NCBI RefSeq assembly: GCF_003932785.1 | Contig: NZ_RQYT01000033.1 | Span: 1 to 33,835, forward strand | Origin: Arachnia propionica | Lineage (GTDB): Bacteria > Actinomycetota > Actinomycetes > Propionibacteriales > Propionibacteriaceae | Reading direction: 5' to 3' | Length of the DNA stretch: 33,835 nt | In this document: positions 1-8,928 of the stretch, in pieces | Position numbering within the stretch: the first letter of the stretch is position 1 | Layout: every line of letters starts with the position of its first letter | Program-made: the position numbers and the translations under genes | The notes under the pieces: generated by a model | Databases searched by the model: none | The model's input: the letters and a program-made list of their open reading frames with translations, nothing else | Told to the model about the DNA's origin: nothing

Positions 1-842
1 CCACCAACCTCCACGACCCAACCGGCCTCCAACCCATCACCACAGAACAACTCGACGCCTACCGCAAAGCCAACTCCCCCAAATGGGGCACCGCACTCGC
101 CATCGCCGCAGGCATCGGACTGGCCTTCGTCCCCGGCGCCCAAGGCTTCGCCGCAGCCCTCTTCGCCGGAGCAGTCCTCGGAGGCGGAGCCAGCCTCATC
201 GACCAAGCCTGCAGCGGCTACCCCATCAACCCGCAACAAGTCGTAACAGACGCCCTCTGGGGAGTGGCAGGCGGAGCAGCGGGCTGGGGCCTCGGCAAAG
301 CCTTCCAATGGGCAGCCAAAACCCCATTGGGACAAAGCGCCATAGGCTGGGCAAGGCAACAGGCCAACAAAGTGCCGGTCCTCCGCGATGTCATCCACCG
401 ACTCGGGCCGAACGGAAGACCATCCCGACCCGGGGCAGTGGACCTGGCTTCACCTCAACGGAGAACACATATCCTCGACGGAGACGCTACCGGCGGCGGG
501 CATCGATGGCCCGGATTACCGGGGAAGACGCCATTCCCGCGTCACTGGAGCGACGACAGAATCATGGAGACCATCAGCGAAATCGCCACGGATCCTGCAG
601 CATATGTACGGAACCAGACGGGCCCCCCGAACTCATTGACCACCAATGCAGGATCTCCTGCAGTACACGTTATGGAGTCAACCAAAGAAGGAGTCCCGAT
701 CAGAGTCATCACAAAACCGCTATCAAATGATGGGATCGTCACTGGGTTCCCAACCAAGTGGCCGCCCGTGAGAGCAACCCCAGGAGAGCTGGCACTCAGA
801 AATGAACTCGCACTCGCAACCTCAAAAGTTGGGGAAGAATGA
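1..842 (+). CDS. Polymorphic toxin C-terminus with bacterial EndoU nuclease domain (5' partial)
   Basis: The frame is open from base 3, so this is the 3' part of a larger protein that begins before the window. The first residues (TNLHDPTGLQP, then a Gly/Ala-rich hydrophobic stretch) look like the post-core linker of Rhs-type or similar secreted toxins. The last ~120 residues carry HILDGDATGGGHRWPG followed by GKTPFPRHW and a DDRIMETISEIATDP segment, the hallmark of the bacterial EndoU ribonuclease family used as a toxin warhead. The two His of this motif fit the EndoU catalytic histidines. The expected role is RNA cleavage in a neighbouring competitor cell after delivery. It is followed within 2 bases by a MafI-like immunity gene, the pairing known from Neisseria MafB/MafI. 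The delivery domain is outside the window, so Rhs versus another carrier is undecided. Confidence 0.8.
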   Translation, partial: TNLHDPTGLQPITTEQLDAYRKANSPKWGTALAIAAGIGLAFVPGAQGFAAALFAGAVLGGGASLIDQACSGYPINPQQVVTDALWGVAGGAAGWGLGKAFQWAAKTPLGQSAIGWARQQANKVPVLRDVIHRLGPNGRPSRPGAVDLASPQRRTHILDGDATGGGHRWPGLPGKTPFPRHWSDDRIMETISEIATDPAAYVRNQTGPPNSLTTNAGSPAVHVMESTKEGVPIRVITKPLSNDGIVTGFPTKWPPVRATPGELALRNELALATSKVGEE

Positions 843-843
843 G

Positions 844-1278
844 ATGATCTTCACGCAGTGGCGAGAGAGGAGAGGCCAGGCCAAGCGGCGCCGCCATTTA
901 TATGAAGAGGTCCGCAAGATTTGCCATCGATACAAAGGTCATTGGCCCCCTTATGTAGCACCACTAATCGAAGAAACATTCCTCCACGGAGAAGAAGGCA
1001 TTGCCCTGGAGACGATCATATCGTGGCTCCATGAAACAAATATTGACCCCACCAAGGAAGAAAAGCAGGCGATAACGGAACTGGCTCGGCTGATAAACCT
1101 TCCGGAGGACGCCATCTATTTCACTCCAGAGTCTTCAACAAACAAACCAAGAACACAAAATCCCGGTCACCCCGAACCGGAGTTGACCCAAGTTCGACAG
1201 ACCCTGCTGACACACTTCCATGAACTATTGAAGGCGCGCATGAAATCGCTCGATGCTTTCCAGAGGAAAAGGACATGA
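844..1278 (+). CDS. MafI-like immunity protein for the EndoU toxin
   Basis: This 144-residue protein starts at ATG 844, one base after the toxin stop, with GGGGAAG about 7 bases upstream. An in-frame ATG at 802 lies inside the toxin and is less likely. The middle (residues ~45-80, HGEEGIALETIISWLHE, then KEEKQAITELARLINLP) resembles MafI-family immunity proteins, small helical cytoplasmic proteins that bind and block MafB-type toxins. Position and translational coupling behind an EndoU toxin support this. The C-terminal ~60 residues (Pro/Asn-rich linker, then a helix) are not explained by the family. Base composition is lower in GC than in the housekeeping genes, as is common for exchangeable immunity genes. 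Confidence 0.6.
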   Translation: MIFTQWRERRGQAKRRRHLYEEVRKICHRYKGHWPPYVAPLIEETFLHGEEGIALETIISWLHETNIDPTKEEKQAITELARLINLPEDAIYFTPESSTNKPRTQNPGHPEPELTQVRQTLLTHFHELLKARMKSLDAFQRKRT

Positions 1279-1643
1279 CACTCTACGCAGCCCTTCCCGA
1301 GTACCGACACGTGGCCCTCGAGGAGAGCTACGTTCTCGGCATCACCATGACTCCGTATCGACTGGACTTCCAGCTGGAGCTGGTGGTGAAGCGGGAGCAT
1401 CCGCTCTTCCGGGAGCCATGCGGCGGCGAAGTCTACTCTCCGGTCCACGGAACACTGCGGTTCGATCCACTGAAGGAGATTTCATGGGAGAGCGGAGGCC
1501 CCCCTGCCATTGACGCCGACGGCTCCAAGGACTACGGCAATTTGGAAGTGCTGGCCTGGGGAGGAAGCTACTACCGTTTCGAAGGTGGCTTCGGGACGAT
1601 CAAACTTCGAGCCAACCGACCCACCCTCATATATCACGATTAG
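1275..1643 (+). CDS. Hypothetical small protein in the toxin-immunity operon
   Basis: This 122-residue ORF overlaps the end of the immunity gene by ATGA, so it is translationally coupled to it. I do not recognise the family. It has no signal peptide or membrane segment and is predicted to be beta-rich, with aromatic and acidic residues (EESYVLGITMTPYRLDF; LAWGGSYYRFEGG). It may be a second immunity protein, because tandem immunity genes are usual behind polymorphic toxins. Its TAG stop at 1641-1643 lies exactly where sequence resembling an IS1634-type end begins (GGGCCTGACTTTGC), so the native C-terminus may have been cut off by the insertion. Confidence 0.6.
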   Translation: MTLYAALPEYRHVALEESYVLGITMTPYRLDFQLELVVKREHPLFREPCGGEVYSPVHGTLRFDPLKEISWESGGPPAIDADGSKDYGNLEVLAWGGSYYRFEGGFGTIKLRANRPTLIYHD

Positions 1644-1692
1644 GGCCTGACTTTGCTCATTTAGTGCGTTCCTTGGATGGCGTGGAGCCAGG

Positions 1693-2286
1693 TCAGTCAT
1701 GTTTGGGGGAGGGGGTCTTCGGCGGTGATGATGTGGTTGCCGGCTTGGATGGTGATGGTGCGGAGCGGCGGAGGGTGTTGACGAGGTGTCGGATGCTGAC
1801 TTTGGTGCGTGTCTCGAGCCAGCGGGCGATGGCCAGGGCTGCGAAGACGATGGTGAGGTGAGCGTTTTTGGAGTCTCGTTTGTGGTGGTAGATCGGGCGG
1901 GCGGCCAGGTCACTTTTCGACATTCGGAATGATTTCTCGATCTGCCAGAGTTGGTGGTAGGCGTTGATCACGAAGTCCGGGGTGGGGTCAGGAAGGTTGG
2001 TGATGTAGCCCTTCCAGCCTGCCAGGGCACGGGCCTTGGCCTCGAGGGCCCGGTTGATGCTGGTGGTGGCTTCCTTGACCTGGAGGAAACGGTTCCGCTT
2101 GGGTGTGGTCCTGCCCGCCAGGATGTCCTCCGCCTTACGGATCTGCTCATCGATGCCCTTGACAGCGCGGCGGGCCCGGCTGCTGCGGTACTGGTACCAG
2201 ATCATCTCCGGACTCTGGGACGTCTTGGGGCCGCGGGCCCAACGTTGTTCAACGACCAGGTGATCCTCAGGCTCCTGCCTGGAGCA
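1693..2286 (-). pseudogene. IS1634-type transposase, C-terminal remnant
   Basis: The minus frame is open from a stop at 2287-2289 down to 1693. The protein carries KSFRMSKSDLAARPIYHHKRDS and AHLTIVFAALAIARWLE, typical of the C-terminal catalytic part of IS1634/IS4-superfamily DDE transposases of actinobacteria. The E of the LWQIEKSFRM segment is the expected catalytic glutamate. Only ~200 of the usual 450-550 residues remain and the N-terminal two thirds are missing, so the element is dead. The right end probably lies near 1643. The left breakpoint is around 2280, just before a fragment resembling the N-terminus of the same family on the other strand. Confidence 0.75.
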
Positions 2287-2311
2287 CTAATGGCGTGGTT
2301 AGGATGGTGGG

Positions 2312-2347
2312 GTGAGCCCGGTTCTACGGAAGGTGAGGACGCGTCGA
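2312..2347 (+). mobile_element. Possible N-terminal stub of an IS1634-type transposase
   Basis: From GTG 2312 the plus strand reads VSPVLRKVRTRRG, which matches my memory of how actinobacterial IS1634 transposases begin (V/M-SPFLRKVRT). The similarity stops after about 12 codons. A TAGGAT hexamer lies just upstream at 2300-2305. It faces the C-terminal remnant on the opposite strand, so the 1.64-2.38 kb interval looks like two truncated copies, or one rearranged copy. The match is short and the call uncertain. Confidence 0.35.
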
Positions 2348-2396
2348 GGGCGACGGTTCAACACATCCCGCTCGACGATTGGCCAGGAGGGGAGAT

Positions 2397-2807
2397 ATGG
2401 AACAAACCACAAGAGAGGCTATCGAGTTTCCTTGGATGAGATCTCAACTCATTGATGCAGTGAGATCTCTTAGCGATCCTGTACATCAACGCACCAAATG
2501 GGGCCACTACGACCCCATGGAGCACTACTATGACAACCTCGATATCAACATCCACATCCTCTACGACGACTTCAGGGTTCTCCCGAACCCAGAGAAGAGT
2601 ATTGCCTCCCTGATCTACGAATCCGAGGTTCTGCCTCTCAAGGCACTCGACGAGATCCTCGGCCCCCTGATCAAGGACCTTGGCGATGCACCCGACCACG
2701 TCTACCTGGATGACCCTCGCTGGCCAGCTGTGATCCACGCCGCTGCCGACGCACTGGCGGCCATGGAAGCCAATGAGCCCCGGGACGGAGCCCACCAACC
2801 CAAGTAG
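2397..2807 (+). CDS. Small conserved hypothetical protein, possibly immunity-like
   Basis: This 136-residue acidic cytoplasmic protein starts at ATG 2397, behind a strong AGGAGGGG ribosome-binding site ending ~3 bases upstream. An in-frame TTG at 2379 is less likely. The layout resembles small actinobacterial hypotheticals of the SCO4402 type: HILYDDFRVLPNPEKSIASLIYESEVLPLKALDEILGPLIKDLGDAPDHVYLDDPRWPAV without gaps, that is, a central DDF segment, an alpha-helical middle and a final helix after a DDPRWPAV motif. I recall such proteins near toxin loci but cannot verify the assignment. There is no partner toxin beside it, so it would be an orphan. Confidence 0.65.
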   Translation: MEQTTREAIEFPWMRSQLIDAVRSLSDPVHQRTKWGHYDPMEHYYDNLDINIHILYDDFRVLPNPEKSIASLIYESEVLPLKALDEILGPLIKDLGDAPDHVYLDDPRWPAVIHAAADALAAMEANEPRDGAHQPK

Positions 2808-2882
2808 CCCGCCGTCGACAATGCCGACATCAGGTGCTGCTCCCCATTCAGGCTGGCCTTGTCACAAGCGACAGACGACCAA

Positions 2883-4043
2883 TCAGCCGCACACGCCGCG
2901 GACGTCCCCCGCGAACACCAGCGGGCGGGTGGCGGAGCACAGGGTCGGTGCGACCAGCGTCGCCTCGTCGGCCCTCAACGCCGGGGAGACCCCCCAGGCA
3001 CGCTCGGCACCGAGCAACGACTCCAGTGCTGAGGGTGCCCTGACTGTCTCCACCACGGTGTCGTCCGGGTTGAGACCAGCCGTCGTTGCGGCGTGCCGGA
3101 AGAACTCCTCCCTGCCCATCACCTGGTCGATGAGGCCCTTGGCCACCGCATCGTCAGCCGTGAAAACTGCCGCCCCGAACCCCCGGATGGTCTCCTCAGG
3201 GATGTTGCGGTGTTTGCTGACGTGCTGCACGAAGTGGTTGTACTCCCCGTCGACGAGTGCCTGGAGGCTGGCGATCTCCTCCTCGGTGGCGGATCGATAC
3301 GGGTTGCCGAGGTCCTTGGAGCTGCCGGCGGTGATGTAGCGCTGGGTGATCCCTCCAGTGGTGGTCACCCCTGGGGTGGTGAGGGTGCTCCCGAGGGCGA
3401 CGACGTCACGGTATTCGGTGAACGGCCCCATCATCACACCGATGCTCCCGATCGTCGATCCGTGATCGGCGGTGACCTCCGTGGCGGAGACCATCGAGTA
3501 GACCCCACCGGATGCGGACAGGCCCTCGACGTGGACGAGGACGGGCAGTCCCGTGCGAGCCCGGTAGCGCTCCACCGCGTCGCTGATCGCTCGGGACCCG
3601 GTGACGGAGCCGCCCGGCGAGTTGATGAGCAGGACCACCCCGGCGGCATCGTCGGCCGTCAGCTCGTCGAGCTGCTGCGCGATCTCGTAGCCGTAGGTTC
3701 CCGACGCGAGCAGCCCGCCCTCCCCCGGGGAGGTGAGGATCGTGCCGGAGACGGTGATGGCGCGCAGGCGCCCCTTGGCTCCCGCCGCACCCCACAAGGG
3801 ACTCAGCGAGGTGCTGGCGCCGTCGGGGGTGATGCCCCGCACCAGGATCCCAGCCATGGCGATGGCGAACAGCCCGGACACGATCGACAGCACCACCGCC
3901 CCGAGCATGAGGCCCAGGCCGATGCCCGTGCCCAGGCCGAACCCGGAGCGGAACCCCGGGGTCCGGTTGGCGACGGCAGGGGCATACGGCCGTGGCGGCG
4001 GGAGGTAGGGAGAGTTTGACTGGGGCTCCTCCGAATGGCTCAT
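2883..4043 (-). CDS. sppA: SppA-like S49 signal peptide peptidase
   Basis: This 386-residue membrane protease starts at ATG 4043; a TTG at 4055 is an alternative. A proline-rich cytoplasmic N-tail is followed by one long hydrophobic segment (residues ~35-70) and then the S49 domain. The catalytic serine is in GLSASGGVYS (~residue 178), followed by the family GSIGVMMG strand. The lysine of the Ser/Lys dyad is probably in AGSSKDLGNP (~residue 241), as in the short Bacillus-type SppA. The family degrades released signal peptides and other membrane peptides. The gene is last in the run lacI-GH36-GH20-sppA, with 38 bases to the GH20 stop, and could be co-transcribed with it. A functional link to sugar use is not evident. 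Confidence 0.9.
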   Translation of the reverse strand: MSHSEEPQSNSPYLPPPRPYAPAVANRTPGFRSGFGLGTGIGLGLMLGAVVLSIVSGLFAIAMAGILVRGITPDGASTSLSPLWGAAGAKGRLRAITVSGTILTSPGEGGLLASGTYGYEIAQQLDELTADDAAGVVLLINSPGGSVTGSRAISDAVERYRARTGLPVLVHVEGLSASGGVYSMVSATEVTADHGSTIGSIGVMMGPFTEYRDVVALGSTLTTPGVTTTGGITQRYITAGSSKDLGNPYRSATEEEIASLQALVDGEYNHFVQHVSKHRNIPEETIRGFGAAVFTADDAVAKGLIDQVMGREEFFRHAATTAGLNPDDTVVETVRAPSALESLLGAERAWGVSPALRADEATLVAPTLCSATRPLVFAGDVRGVCG

Positions 4044-4081
4044 GGCCCCAGTCAATCACGCCGAAGCGACGCCCGCTGGGA

Positions 4082-5659
4082 TTAGGACGGCGGGTTCTCC
4101 CCATCGCCCGGCGGGCGCTTGCGCCATCCCTCGCCGCCGAGCTGCCACGGGTGCGAGCCCTCGAGCGGGCGGTAGTTCACCCCGCCTGCAGCCAACCGTT
4201 CCAGATGACCCTCCAGACGCACCTTGAACTCATCGACGTCGCGGCCCTCGGGATCGCTCCAGGCCACCTCGGCGAGAGCACAGCCGCGCGGCCACGCCGA
4301 ATACTGGACGTGACGGTAGTTCTGCAGGAACTCGGACCACAGCTGGAACTGGGTGCCCAGCACCCGAGCCGCTCCCTCGGGGGACAGCCCCTCCGTCGGG
4401 TCGAAGGAGAGGGCCTTCTGCCAGGTGGTGATGGCCCACTGGGCGTAGGGCTCCTGCGGATCAGCGGACTGGTAGAAGTCGTAGTAGGTGTGGCTGGAGG
4501 GACTCATGATGACCTTCATCCCGTCCTCAGCGGCCTTCCCACCGATCTCCGCTCCGCGCCAGCAGTGGCAGATCATGCCCTCGACAATCCCGTCGGCGAC
4601 GACCTCGTCCCAACCGATGGGGGTGACGCCGCGCTCGTTGAGCCAGTCCCTCATGTGGAGGGTGAACCAGCGCTGGATGTCAGCCACGTTCTCGACACCG
4701 AAGGACTTCGCACGCTCGGCCACCTCCTCGGAGGCCACCCAGTGGGTGGTCGGCACCTCGTCGCCACCGATGTGGACGTGTCGGGCCCCCGTCGCCTCAA
4801 TCACCTGCTCCCAGATGCCGTGGACGAAGTCCATGACCTCGTCGGAGAAGTTGAGCACGTTGTGGTGGATCTCCGGGTAGTGGGCCACGCCGTCAAGCGC
4901 CGAGGGATCCGTGGCGAACTCAGGGTAGGCGGCCAGGAGGGCCGTCACGTGACCGGGGAAGTCCAGTTCAGGCACGGTCTCGATGCCGAGTGAGCGGGCA
5001 TAGTCGGCGATGACCCGGATCTGGTCCAGCGTGTAGTACCCACCGTGCGGGGTCCCGTCGTCGCCCCAGAACCGGTTGGAGGTCTTGGTGCGCCAGGAGG
5101 CCACCTCCGCCAGGCGGGGATACTCATCCCAGGCCACCCGCCAACCCTGGTCGTCCGAGAGGTGCAGATGCAGGATGTTCAGCTTGTGGCGGGCCATCCA
5201 GTTGATGAAGTCCAACACGTCGTGAACTGGCAGGAAGTGACGCGACGGGTCGAGCATGGCACCCCGCCACGCGAAGCGGGGGGAGTCCTCGATGCGCGCC
5301 GCCACCAGGGGAACCGCCACCCCGAGCGGCGCGGTGAAGATCTCCGCCGGCGCCAGCTGCAGGAGGGTCTGCGCAGCCCAACCCGCGCCGCGCGGGGATC
5401 CTGCGACGATCGTGACCCGATCGGCGGTGACGTCGAGCCGGTACCCCTCCTCGGGCAGGTCGGAATCGAGGCCGACCTCGATCTCCCCCGAAGGGGCGAT
5501 CGGCAGTGGCAGCCCCGTCGTCAGGCCCAGGGCCCGCTGCACGGCCTGCGCAGCCGACTCGGCCTCGGGACCGGAGGCCACGATCCGTGTGTTGCGGTCC
5601 AGCGTGAGACCCGTCCCTCCGAACTCGGCGGAGGTCGGGGCGGGTAGCAGTGCGGTCAA
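4082..5659 (-). CDS. Family GH20 beta-N-acetylhexosaminidase
   Basis: This 525-residue protein has no signal peptide, so it should act on imported oligosaccharides in the cytoplasm, releasing terminal GlcNAc/GalNAc. Residues ~1-115 form the GH20b-like beta domain. The TIM barrel starts at RGAMLDPSRHFLPVHDVLDFINWMA in family style, continues through KLNILHLHLSDDQGWR and ELDFPGHVTALLAAYPE, and has the catalytic Asp-Glu pair in HIGGDEVP (~residues 298-299). A tryptophan-rich C-terminal half closes the active site. The start is TTG 5659, overlapping the GH36 stop as TTGA, with AAGGAG 8 bases upstream, so translation is coupled to the alpha-galactosidase. The pair suggests use of host or mucin-type glycans carrying both galactose and hexosamine. 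Confidence 0.93.
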   Translation of the reverse strand: MTALLPAPTSAEFGGTGLTLDRNTRIVASGPEAESAAQAVQRALGLTTGLPLPIAPSGEIEVGLDSDLPEEGYRLDVTADRVTIVAGSPRGAGWAAQTLLQLAPAEIFTAPLGVAVPLVAARIEDSPRFAWRGAMLDPSRHFLPVHDVLDFINWMARHKLNILHLHLSDDQGWRVAWDEYPRLAEVASWRTKTSNRFWGDDGTPHGGYYTLDQIRVIADYARSLGIETVPELDFPGHVTALLAAYPEFATDPSALDGVAHYPEIHHNVLNFSDEVMDFVHGIWEQVIEATGARHVHIGGDEVPTTHWVASEEVAERAKSFGVENVADIQRWFTLHMRDWLNERGVTPIGWDEVVADGIVEGMICHCWRGAEIGGKAAEDGMKVIMSPSSHTYYDFYQSADPQEPYAQWAITTWQKALSFDPTEGLSPEGAARVLGTQFQLWSEFLQNYRHVQYSAWPRGCALAEVAWSDPEGRDVDEFKVRLEGHLERLAAGGVNYRPLEGSHPWQLGGEGWRKRPPGDGENPPS

Positions 5660-7845
5660 GATTCGACTCCTTCGTCATTGGGGATGATGGCTGAGGCTTC
5701 CAGGATCAGGACCTGATCCGGGTGGAGGGTAGGGGCAGTGACCCCCACGGCTTGCAGGACCGCCCCCGTGGCCTCGATCCCCGAGGCCAGCCACGGGGGC
5801 GCGATGAACCCGGCCGGGAGTCGGCCGGGATGGTTGGCCCGGACGCGGTAGCGGAGGTCGGCTTGCAGGCCGGGGAACCTGACCCGGCCCGCCACCTCGT
5901 CGGGTCCGGAACCGATGCTCGCGATGGAGTACAGGGCGCGACGACGATCCGGCGCGACAACCCCGTGCAGCCACAGCGGGCCCTGGCCCACGACCTCACG
6001 GACCATGTCGCCGCCGAGGATGAGCCCCCGCTCGACCTTGAACCAGTCGAACCAGTCCTTGAGTTCCGCCAGCTCCTCCTCGGTGGCCTCCGTCAGGTCC
6101 CATTCCACCCCGAGATGCCCCCAGATGGCGGTCCCGGCCCGGAAACTGAGGTCGTGCTCCCTGGAGGTGGTCTGGCTGCGTCCTGACGCCACATGGCTGC
6201 CGAGGCACTCGGGGGGCATGAGCTGCATGGTCCATCGGAGCATGTGTTGCCGCTCAAGCGGATCGATGCAGTCCGAGACCCAGAAACGCTGGACGTGGCG
6301 GGCCATCTCGAGGTCTATCCGGGCCCCACCCGAGGCACAGCTCTCGATCTCGAGGCCGGGGTGATCCCTGCGGAGACGATCCATGATCTCCAACGCCGCG
6401 GCGACCTGCCGCCCGTTGACGGCGCGTCCGCCACTGGCCTGGCTTCCTGCATCGAAGGTGTCGCGGTTGTGATCCCACTTGATGTAGTCGAGACGGTACT
6501 CCCGCACGAGGGCGTCCATGCGCGACCAGACGAGATCCCGGGCCTCGTCGATGGTGAGGTCCAGCACCTGCTGACGGCGCCACGGCAAGGGCCATTCCTC
6601 GTGCGCCGCCAGGATCCACTCGGGGTGCTCCCTCGCGAGTTCGGAATCGGGGTTGACCATCTCGGGTTCGAACCACAGCCCGAACTGCATGCCGAGCCCC
6701 CGCACGTGATCGACGAGGGGATGCAGGCCGTCGGGCCACACGGTTGGGTCGACCGCCCAGTCCCCGAGCCCCGCGGCGTCGTCGCGCCGCCCGAGGAACC
6801 AGCCGTCGTCGAGCACGTAGCGTTCCACCCCGATCGCGGCGGCGGCGTCGGCCAGTTCCAAGAGTTTCGGCAGGGTGTGGTCGAAACCCACCGCCTCCCA
6901 CACGTTGAGCGTGACGGGACGCCTGGCATCGGGGGTGCCGGGCAGGGCCCGCACCCAGGCGTGGAAGCGACGCGCCGCCTCGTCGAGACCCTCGCCGTGG
7001 GTGAACCGGAGCACGGGTCCGGTGTGGGTCTCGCCCGGTTGGAGGCTCACCTCACCGGGATGGAGGGAATCCCCGCCCCCCAGTACCTGGTGGCCACCGG
7101 CCAGGCGCTCGACGTAGGTCCGGGAGTTGCCTCCCGTACCGATGTGAAGGCCCCACACCCGTCCGTGTCGGAACCCGAACCCCTGCCGGCCACACAGCAT
7201 GACGGTCGGCGAGTCGAAACCGGGGCGCCCTCGCCGTTGCTCCCTCAGATGCGCACCGACGGTCACTGCCCGCCGTTGCGGGGCCCGTTCCCGGGTCCAC
7301 CGTCCGGTGAAGTCGAGGAGTTCATCCGCCTCCAGCGGGACCGGGAGCGCCAGGTTCAGGGCGACGAGGTCGTAACGGTCCGCTCCGGTGTTCGTGACGG
7401 AGGCTTGCGCCTCAACCACTCCCCCGGCCGCGATCCGCAGGATCACGCTGGCCGTGAGGCCGCAATGGGGGTCCTCCAGATCGAAGACAGCCTCGTTGCC
7501 TCCCTCGACGGTGGTTCCCACCTCGACGGGACTCCCGTCGACGTGGACCGCGACCGTCCGGAGCCTCGGCGACCAGCACGTCCCGTCGGGTCGGTGGCCG
7601 CTGATCCCCGGCTGTCCCGTCCACCCCGTCCACACGGCGGGCAGCACTCCCGCCTCCAGCGGGATGTCGGGAACGTTGTCGACGTAGGCCCTCGCGAGGA
7701 GCTGCCCCGCGGACGCGAGGTCCGCGTCGTCCATCGCGCCCCAGTCCTCTCCCCAGTGCAGCACGGCTGGGAGCCCCGAGTCGCCCACGTCGATGAGGAC
7801 GGCGGTCCCACCGCCACGCAGGTGGACGGTCCAGGCTTCGGGCAT
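5656..7845 (-). CDS. Family GH36 alpha-galactosidase
   Basis: This 729-residue protein has the usual length for GH36 retaining alpha-galactosidases, which release terminal alpha-galactose from melibiose, raffinose or glycans. Residues ~1-310 form the N-terminal beta-sandwich. The barrel contains YVLDDGWFLGRRDD (~residue 343), FGLWFEPEMVNPDS, the nucleophile Asp in YIKWDHNRD (~455), the CASGG substrate loop and the acid/base Asp in SDCIDPLER (~521). There is no signal peptide, so it is cytoplasmic. ATG 7845 is preceded by AGGAGA about 6 bases upstream. It lies 22 bases behind the LacI-family gene and overlaps the GH20 gene, so the three form one operon under the operator at 8929-8942. Related GH36 members act on GalNAc, so the substrate is inferred. 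Confidence 0.93.
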   Translation of the reverse strand: MPEAWTVHLRGGGTAVLIDVGDSGLPAVLHWGEDWGAMDDADLASAGQLLARAYVDNVPDIPLEAGVLPAVWTGWTGQPGISGHRPDGTCWSPRLRTVAVHVDGSPVEVGTTVEGGNEAVFDLEDPHCGLTASVILRIAAGGVVEAQASVTNTGADRYDLVALNLALPVPLEADELLDFTGRWTRERAPQRRAVTVGAHLREQRRGRPGFDSPTVMLCGRQGFGFRHGRVWGLHIGTGGNSRTYVERLAGGHQVLGGGDSLHPGEVSLQPGETHTGPVLRFTHGEGLDEAARRFHAWVRALPGTPDARRPVTLNVWEAVGFDHTLPKLLELADAAAAIGVERYVLDDGWFLGRRDDAAGLGDWAVDPTVWPDGLHPLVDHVRGLGMQFGLWFEPEMVNPDSELAREHPEWILAAHEEWPLPWRRQQVLDLTIDEARDLVWSRMDALVREYRLDYIKWDHNRDTFDAGSQASGGRAVNGRQVAAALEIMDRLRRDHPGLEIESCASGGARIDLEMARHVQRFWVSDCIDPLERQHMLRWTMQLMPPECLGSHVASGRSQTTSREHDLSFRAGTAIWGHLGVEWDLTEATEEELAELKDWFDWFKVERGLILGGDMVREVVGQGPLWLHGVVAPDRRRALYSIASIGSGPDEVAGRVRFPGLQADLRYRVRANHPGRLPAGFIAPPWLASGIEATGAVLQAVGVTAPTLHPDQVLILEASAIIPNDEGVES

Positions 7846-7867
7846 CGAGTGTCTCCTTGGGTTGTGG

Positions 7868-8908
7868 TCAGGCCGGGCCGGTGGAGCCGCGGATGATGAG
7901 TTCCGGTTGCAGGATGAGGGGGCCCGAGGGCGGGGTGCCGTCGATCTCGGCGAGGATGCGTTCCGTCGCCGCGATCGCGAGCTCCCGCCACGGGTTGGTG
8001 AGGGTGGTGAGCGCGGGTGTCGTCACGCGGGAGATGGCCGCGTCGTCGAAGCCCACGAGCTTCACGTCACCGGGGACCTGGACACCGTTCTCGGTGAGAA
8101 CCGCCAGTGCGGCGGCAGCCATGTGGTCGGAGGCCACGAACAGTCCGTCGAACTCCACCCCCGAGTTGAGCAGCTCGAGGGCTGCGGTGCGTCCCGAGTC
8201 GGGATCGTAGTTGCCGTGCAGGACGGCCACGGGCTCGAGCCCTGCGTCAGCCAGGGCCGCACGGAAGCCCGTGGAACGCTCCCTCGCGGAGGCGATGTCC
8301 ATGTGTCCCGAGATGGTGGCGATGCGACGGCATCCCCGTTCGACGAGGTGCGCACCGGCCGCCCTGCCCCCGGCCACGTTGTCCACGTCGACAAATCGTT
8401 CCGCGACGGAGAAGCCGCCGTCCTCTCGGGGCTGCGCCGCCGGTCGGCCCAGGAACACGCAGGGTCGACCGACCCGCTCCAGCAGGCTCGGCAGTTGGTC
8501 CTCGTCATGGTGGGAGACGACGAGGACCGCGTCCACATGGCCACCGACGAGGTACTCCTCCAGTTTGCGGCGGAAACTGCCGTAGGACAGGTAGAGCGCC
8601 ATGTGCTGGTCGGTGTCCTCGAGCCGTTCGGCCACCGCGGCGACGGAGATGGAGAAGAAGGGATCGTGGAAGACGCGTCGGTGCGGTTCCGAGACGATGA
8701 CTGCGATGGTGTTGGACCGCCGGAGCGCCAGCGATCTCGCTGCCTGGTTGGGCACGTAGCCGAGTTCCTGAATGGCCGCCTCGATGGCCTGCTGGGCCTG
8801 GGCGCTGACCCGATGTCCCCCACGGACGGCCCTCGACACAGTCGCCCGGGACACGCCCGCGACCCGTGCGACGTCGTCCAACGTCGGAGCCGGATTCCTT
8901 GCCGTCAT
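7868..8908 (-). CDS. LacI-family transcriptional regulator of the glycosidase operon
   Basis: This 346-residue protein uses ATG 8908, with GGAGG six bases upstream; ATGs at 8920 and 8950 are in frame but lack a site. The N-terminal helix-turn-helix (TLDDVARVAGVSRATVSRAV, residues ~9-28) and the hinge helix (YVPNQAARSLALRRS) are typical. Residues ~60-346 form the periplasmic-binding-protein-like sugar sensor (AVIVSEPHRRVFHDPFFS; LVGFDDAAISRVTTPALTT). It is the first gene of the operon and carries a CelR-type operator at its own transcription start, so autorepression plus control of the two glycosidases is expected. The inducer is probably a galactoside or hexosaminide, by neighbourhood only. 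Confidence 0.92.
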   Translation of the reverse strand: MTARNPAPTLDDVARVAGVSRATVSRAVRGGHRVSAQAQQAIEAAIQELGYVPNQAARSLALRRSNTIAVIVSEPHRRVFHDPFFSISVAAVAERLEDTDQHMALYLSYGSFRRKLEEYLVGGHVDAVLVVSHHDEDQLPSLLERVGRPCVFLGRPAAQPREDGGFSVAERFVDVDNVAGGRAAGAHLVERGCRRIATISGHMDIASARERSTGFRAALADAGLEPVAVLHGNYDPDSGRTAALELLNSGVEFDGLFVASDHMAAAALAVLTENGVQVPGDVKLVGFDDAAISRVTTPALTTLTNPWRELAIAATERILAEIDGTPPSGPLILQPELIIRGSTGPA

Positions 8909-8928
8909 TGCCACCTCCATCCGACGTG

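Noticed and set aside
6193-7896. 567-codon plus-strand ORF opposite the GH36 gene
   Set aside because: It is a mirror of the alpha-galactosidase codons, with no motif of its own.
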